Positions 63,440 to 64,000 of a stretch of 64,000 nt of DNA are shown here, in pieces. The translations under genes and the position numbers were made by a program. Numbering within the stretch: the stretch's first letter is position 1; every line of letters starts with the position of its first letter. Under the pieces are notes generated by a model. It ran no database searches and was not told the DNA's origin. It saw nothing but the letters and a program-made list of their open reading frames with translations. This DNA is from Trichobilharzia szidati (taxonomy: Eukaryota > Platyhelminthes > Trematoda > Strigeidida > Schistosomatidae): positions 89,906,020-89,970,019 of the forward strand of contig OX235272.1 in NCBI GenBank assembly GCA_944472155.2. The letters are read 5' to 3'.

Positions 63440-63855
63440 TTTTTGAGTTAATGTGTAGGGATTTGACACCTTTCCGAAATTGATCACGGATTGATGTTAG
63501 CTAGAGAACCAATAAAAGCCAGCAGGGAGTACTGGACAGCTGTCCTACTCTAATAGTTCGGGAGTCTTCAGCAGTGATTTAGATTTGTGTTAGAAGAAAT
63601 ACTCACCAATGACACTGGCTGGTAGTCACGCTAAAATCATGAGTTGATAGAAGTTGGAATTCATAGATCACTAGATCGGGTCCTAGTGGCTGAATGGTTA
63701 ACGAGTTTGGCTTGTAAATGGAAGGTCTTGGGTTCAGACCCCAATGGGAGCGTACTGATGAGGAGCCCTAAATCAGGGTGAAACAACTTTCCAGTACTCC
63801 CTAGTTTTCAATAGTTCTCTAACTGGTATCAATCCCTGATAAAACTTGAGATGAT
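63440..63855. mobile_element. Family T SINE, head-to-head dimer with left head deleted
   Basis: Reversed outer part (attgatcacggattgatgtt, gggagtactggacagctgtc), a deletion of the left head, centre remnant (caatgacactggctggtagt), forward head (cctagtggctgaatggttaa, ggcttgtaaatggaaggtct, box B gggttcagacccc), body to tggtatcaatccctgat. Confidence 0.82.
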
Positions 63856-64000
63856 GGTTAATACGAAGTGTGTTAGTCATTAGGGAATTATTCTTAATAT
63901 TTCATAATTCACTCAGACTACACACAAGTCATCCTAGAAATTTAATTATCCCACTGACCGACATCACATTTCGTAGTGTCCCAAATGGAATCTGAATAGG
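63856..64000. other. Unassigned sequence to the window end
   Basis: AT-rich. No signal seen. Confidence 0.4.

Overview
The window is AT-rich animal DNA made mostly of decayed transposable elements. I find no host gene I can name. The repeat set points to a blood fluke, most likely Schistosoma, with the species undetermined. It contains many 5'-truncated RTE-clade LINE copies (SR2/SR3-like), Penelope-like fragments encoding RT and a GIY-YIG endonuclease, and Smalpha-type SINE-like repeats with remnants of the schistosome hammerhead ribozyme. There are also several families of tRNA-derived short elements.

Layout. 1-4760: Gly-tRNA-type SINEs (called family G), Smalpha-type repeats and head-to-head pairs of a second tRNA-like SINE (family T). 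5796-8890: a Penelope RT fragment, a hammerhead-like motif and two minus-strand RTE fragments. 9866-10132: a long compound tetranucleotide microsatellite. 11977-12369: a near-perfect palindromic element. 12500-25215: family T dimers, family G copies and Smalpha pairs. 26256-31140: nested RTE and Penelope copies, one interrupted by a Cys-tRNA-derived element (family C). 33020-38410: more RTE, T and G. 40040-46606: Smalpha pair, a second palindromic element and the least damaged RTE ORF. 47430-51000: T and G copies. 51905-53605: an RTE split by a family C element with 84-bp direct terminal repeats. 53906-63855: T dimers, RTE and Penelope fragments. Between these lie 0.3-2 kb AT-rich stretches without recognisable content.

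How the parts relate. Family G ends in the same 3' sequence as the RTE copies, which is the signature of a SINE using a LINE's machinery. Families T, C and Smalpha, and both palindromic elements, recur as inverted (mostly head-to-head) dimers. Several of these are flanked by 10-11 bp target-site duplications, so the dimer itself appears to have inserted. All eight Smalpha hammerhead copies carry core defects.

Four short open segments with plausible splice sites (5455-5546, 34914-35040, 38654-38698, 51214-51273) could be small exons of a gene with very large introns, but none is proven. The window is best read as intergenic or intronic repeat-rich DNA.
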